DNA of 64,000 nucleotides, from NCBI GenBank assembly GCA_001544595.2, contig FCOH02000007.1, positions 204,920 through 268,919 on the forward strand. Direction: 5' to 3'. The position numbers and the translations under genes were made by a program. Below, piece by piece: positions 61,571 through 64,000 of the stretch; position 1 is the first letter of the stretch; each line of letters opens with the position of its first letter. The notes beneath the pieces were generated by a model that saw only the letters and a list, made by a program, of their open reading frames with translations, made no database searches and was not told where the DNA came from. Origin of the DNA: Caballeronia peredens (GTDB taxonomy: Bacteria; Pseudomonadota; Gammaproteobacteria; Burkholderiales; Burkholderiaceae).

Positions 61571-63964
61571 ATGATGGACAAAACCTTCACGACAGACATC
61601 ACCGACCGCAATTCACCCGACGCATCGGCCTACGCCGAATGCGCGCGCGAACCCATCCACATTCCCGGCGGCATTCAGCCACACGGCGTGCTCTTCAGCG
61701 TGGATGCGCATTGTCACGTCCTGCAGGTCAGCGGCAACGTTGCGCAGTTCGCGCGTATCGAAGCACAGGCGTGCCTCGGCCGCGCGCTCGCCGACGTGAT
61801 CGGCCAGCATGCGGGCGAGCGCGCGAGCGCGGGGCTCCGGCAACTCGCGCGCGACGGCGCGACGATTCACGCCGGCAACGCGATCATCGACGGATGGACA
61901 CCGGGCACGCCCGCCGCGATCATCGTGCATCGGCACGACGGGCTGCTGTTCGTCGAAATCGAACCGGCGCAGGACACCGCCGATGTCTTCTCCACCATGT
62001 ATCCGCTCGTGCGCTCCTTCGTCACCGAAGTGCAGACGATGCACACGGTCGAACAGCTCTGCCAGTTCGCCGCGACGGAGATTGCGCGCATCACCGGCTT
62101 CGGGCGCACGCTCGTCTACCAGTTCGACGACGAAGGCCACGGCAACGTGCTTGCCGAGGCGGTCGAGCCGGGCTATCCGTCGTATCTGAACCAGCACTTT
62201 CCCGCATCCGACATTCCGGCGCAGGCGCGCGAGCTGTATCGCAAGAACCGCATCCGGCTGATCTCGAACGCCGACTACGAAGCCGCGCCGCTCGTGCCCG
62301 CGCTGCATCCGGCCACCGGGCGCTCGACCGATCTCACGTACGCGTCGCTGCGCAGCGTGTCGCCCGTGCATCTGCAATACATGCGCAATATGGGCACGCT
62401 GGCGTCGATGTCGATGTCGATTCTCGTCAACGACAAGCTGTGGGGCCTGATCTCCTGTCATCACGCAACGCCGCGCCTGCCGCCGTTCGAGGTGCGGACC
62501 GCGTGCGAGCACGTCGCGCAGATCGTGTCGCTGCAGATCGAGGCGCGCGAAACGCAGGACGAGGCGCATTACCGGCTCGAATTGCGCCGCATGCTGTCGA
62601 AGCTGCTTTCGTCGATGGCGAACACGGACAGTTTCGTCGAAGCGCTCGTCGGCGATGCCTCGGACCTGCTCGGCTTCACGCGTTCGTCCGGCGCGGCGGT
62701 GATCTTCGAGGGACGCACGTCGCTCGTCGGCGTGACGCCGGATCAACACAGCGTGAGCGCGCTCGTCGACTGGCTCGACGATCAGAGCGAGGACGTCGTG
62801 TTGTCCGACCGCGCGTCGCAGGATTGTCCGGCGCTCACGGATTCGTCGGACGTGGCGGGTTTTCTGGCGGTGTCGATCTCGAAGATCTACCGCAACTATG
62901 TGATCTGGTTTCGCCGCGAAGTCGTGCAGACGATCGAATGGGCGGGCGATCCGCGCGCGAAGCTGACGGATTTGTCCACGTCGCTCTCGCCGCGCGTGAG
63001 CTTCGAAACCTGGACCGATGTCGTGCGCAACCGCTCGCTGCCGTGGCGGCCCGCAGAACGCGAAATCGCGCTCGAATTCCGCGCGGCCGTGCTCGGCATC
63101 GTGCTGCGGCGCGCCGAGGAAATCGCGCAACTGGCGACGGAACTCGGGCGCGCGAATCACGAACTCGAAGGTTTTTCGTACACGGTTTCGCACGATCTGC
63201 GCGCGCCGCTGCGGCATATCGTGAGCTTCGCGGATCTGCTGCGGCAGATCGACGGCGACAAGCTGTCGGAACGCGGGCGCGGTTATCTGGAGCGCGTCGT
63301 CACGTCGGCGCGTTTCGGCGGACGTCTCGTCGACGATCTGCTCTCGTTCGCGCAACTCGGCCGCGCGGCGCTGCGCCCGCACAAGATCGACATGCACGCG
63401 CTCGTGCATGCGGTCATTCAGAACGATATCGACGAACAGGCTTCGGCGCGCGTGCACTGGAAGGTTGACGCGCTGCCGGCCGTCGAAGGCGATCACGTAT
63501 TTCTGCACGTCGCGTTCGCGAACATTCTTTCCAACGCCGTGAAGTTCAGCGCGACGCGCAAGCCGCCCGAGATCGAAATCGGTGCGCGGGAAGGCACGGG
63601 AGAACTCGTCGGGCACCGCGTCTATTTCGTGCGCGATAACGGCGTGGGCTTCGACATGCGATATATCGACAAGCTTTTCGGCGTGTTCCAGCGGCTGCAC
63701 GTCGACGAGCAATTCGACGGCACCGGCATCGGCCTTGCCAATGTACGCCGCATCGTCGAGCGGCACGGCGGCAAGGTGTGGGCCGAAGGCACGCCCGATG
63801 GCGGCGCGACGTTCTATCTGGCGCTGCCGCAGCAGTTTCGTCCCGAGAGCGGCGTGCGGCGGGACACGGCGGCCTCCGCGCTCGCGCGGCTCGCGGCGGG
63901 CACGGGCGGCGCGGCGCACGACATCGGTCAACTCATGAAACGATCGGAGCAGGAAAAGAAGTAA
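61571..63964 (+). CDS. Bacteriophytochrome histidine kinase
   Basis: 797 residues from ATG 61571 (AGGA just upstream; ATG 61574 and 61523 are alternatives). PAS-GAF-PHY sensor then HisKA-HATPase. The biliverdin-binding Cys is C24 (AECAREPIHIPGGIQPHG). GAF motifs are FPASDIPAQAR with D214 and SPVHLQYMRNMG with H267. The PHY tongue has SPRVSFETW (PRxSF). The kinase has H541 (FSYTVSHDLRAPLRHI), NILSNAVKFS, DNGVGFDM and GTGIGLANVRRIV. All chromophore-pocket residues are intact, so it should sense red/far-red light. No heme oxygenase or response regulator is visible here, though its neighbour is cut off by the window. Confidence 0.95.
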   Translation: MMDKTFTTDITDRNSPDASAYAECAREPIHIPGGIQPHGVLFSVDAHCHVLQVSGNVAQFARIEAQACLGRALADVIGQHAGERASAGLRQLARDGATIHAGNAIIDGWTPGTPAAIIVHRHDGLLFVEIEPAQDTADVFSTMYPLVRSFVTEVQTMHTVEQLCQFAATEIARITGFGRTLVYQFDDEGHGNVLAEAVEPGYPSYLNQHFPASDIPAQARELYRKNRIRLISNADYEAAPLVPALHPATGRSTDLTYASLRSVSPVHLQYMRNMGTLASMSMSILVNDKLWGLISCHHATPRLPPFEVRTACEHVAQIVSLQIEARETQDEAHYRLELRRMLSKLLSSMANTDSFVEALVGDASDLLGFTRSSGAAVIFEGRTSLVGVTPDQHSVSALVDWLDDQSEDVVLSDRASQDCPALTDSSDVAGFLAVSISKIYRNYVIWFRREVVQTIEWAGDPRAKLTDLSTSLSPRVSFETWTDVVRNRSLPWRPAEREIALEFRAAVLGIVLRRAEEIAQLATELGRANHELEGFSYTVSHDLRAPLRHIVSFADLLRQIDGDKLSERGRGYLERVVTSARFGGRLVDDLLSFAQLGRAALRPHKIDMHALVHAVIQNDIDEQASARVHWKVDALPAVEGDHVFLHVAFANILSNAVKFSATRKPPEIEIGAREGTGELVGHRVYFVRDNGVGFDMRYIDKLFGVFQRLHVDEQFDGTGIGLANVRRIVERHGGKVWAEGTPDGGATFYLALPQQFRPESGVRRDTAASALARLAAGTGGAAHDIGQLMKRSEQEKK

Positions 63965-63973
63965 TGCCGCATG

Positions 63974-64000
63974 TAAAAAAACGGCCGCGATCGAACGATC
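63974..64000 (+). terminator. Left half of a probable terminator, cut by the window edge
   Basis: An A-run (63975-63981) is followed by CGGCCGCGATCG, two A, and the first bases of CGATC, which would pair back. This layout (A-run, GC-rich arm, short loop) is that of a bidirectional terminator whose right arm lies outside the window. An ATG overlapping the kinase stop opens a frame to the edge but reads MPHVKKRPRSND, not a recognisable protein. Confidence 0.55.

Noticed and set aside
63964..64000. A new gene starting on the kinase stop codon (TAATG)
   Set aside because: The short readable product does not resemble a response regulator, and the bases look like the left half of a terminator; too little sequence remains to decide.

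Overview
The window comes from a high-GC (roughly 60-65%) betaproteobacterium. Burkholderiales-type trimeric porins, tandem GcvA-type LysR regulators, a bacteriophytochrome kinase and many MFS/ABC uptake and CoA-catabolic genes point to the Paraburkholderia/Caballeronia/Burkholderia group (inference from protein types; no rRNA or tRNA was seen). I see no insertion sequence, prophage, integron or CRISPR array. The content is typical of a secondary replicon: a patchwork of catabolic islands, each with its own transporter and often its own regulator.

Layout. 0-7.3 kb: partial isocitrate-lyase/PEP-mutase family gene, katG with an OxyR-like site upstream, a formaldehyde-activating-enzyme (Fae) paralogue lacking the usual histidine, an MFS transporter, a BON-domain protein and a porin. 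7.4-16.1 kb: two divergent arms of a CoA-ester degradation island: an acyl-CoA dehydrogenase pair (one member without a recognisable catalytic Glu) facing a feruloyl-CoA-synthase-type ligase, a third acyl-CoA dehydrogenase, an SCP-x/lipid-transfer thiolase, a split MaoC hydratase pair and an SDR. This recalls steroid side-chain degradation modules but starts from an aryl-type ligase; it is the most interesting system here. 16.2-21.6 kb: LOG-family protein, MocR regulator with an AhpD-like protein, two small proteins, and two tandem transglutaminase-like proteins. 21.7-29.9 kb: a hydroxyproline island joining the trans-4-hydroxyproline route (MHS-type transporter, FAD oxidase, DapA-type deaminase, 2-epimerase), a prolidase-like amidohydrolase, a GntR regulator and a two-subunit aconitase X (cis-3-hydroxyproline dehydratase type). 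A 16-bp palindrome in front of the operon is a candidate operator.

30.0-33.5 kb: three decaying tandem copies of a secreted metzincin lipoprotease: one intact (peptidase plus beta-propeller), one with two in-frame amber codons, one reduced by deletion to the propeller end. 33.6-38.6 kb: two-component system divergent from a nitrate/taurine-type ABC importer. 38.6-40.6 kb: small lipoprotein, PAP2 phosphatase, degenerate phosphopantetheinyl transferase. 40.8-45.3 kb: a second Fae homologue (histidine kept) with aldo/keto reductase, aldehyde dehydrogenase and MFS genes. 45.3-53.5 kb: two SDR genes preceded by nearly identical promoter regions, a luciferase-like oxidoreductase, LysR, MFS, an exported HAD protein, and two paralogous LysR genes. 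53.7-60.8 kb: aldehyde dehydrogenase, MFS, enolase-superfamily dehydratase and GMC oxidoreductase on the minus strand, with a porin divergent. 60.9-64 kb: a hypothetical protein and a bacteriophytochrome histidine kinase, ending in what looks like half of a terminator cut by the window edge.

Protein assignments rest on motifs and family resemblance read by eye; no database search was run.
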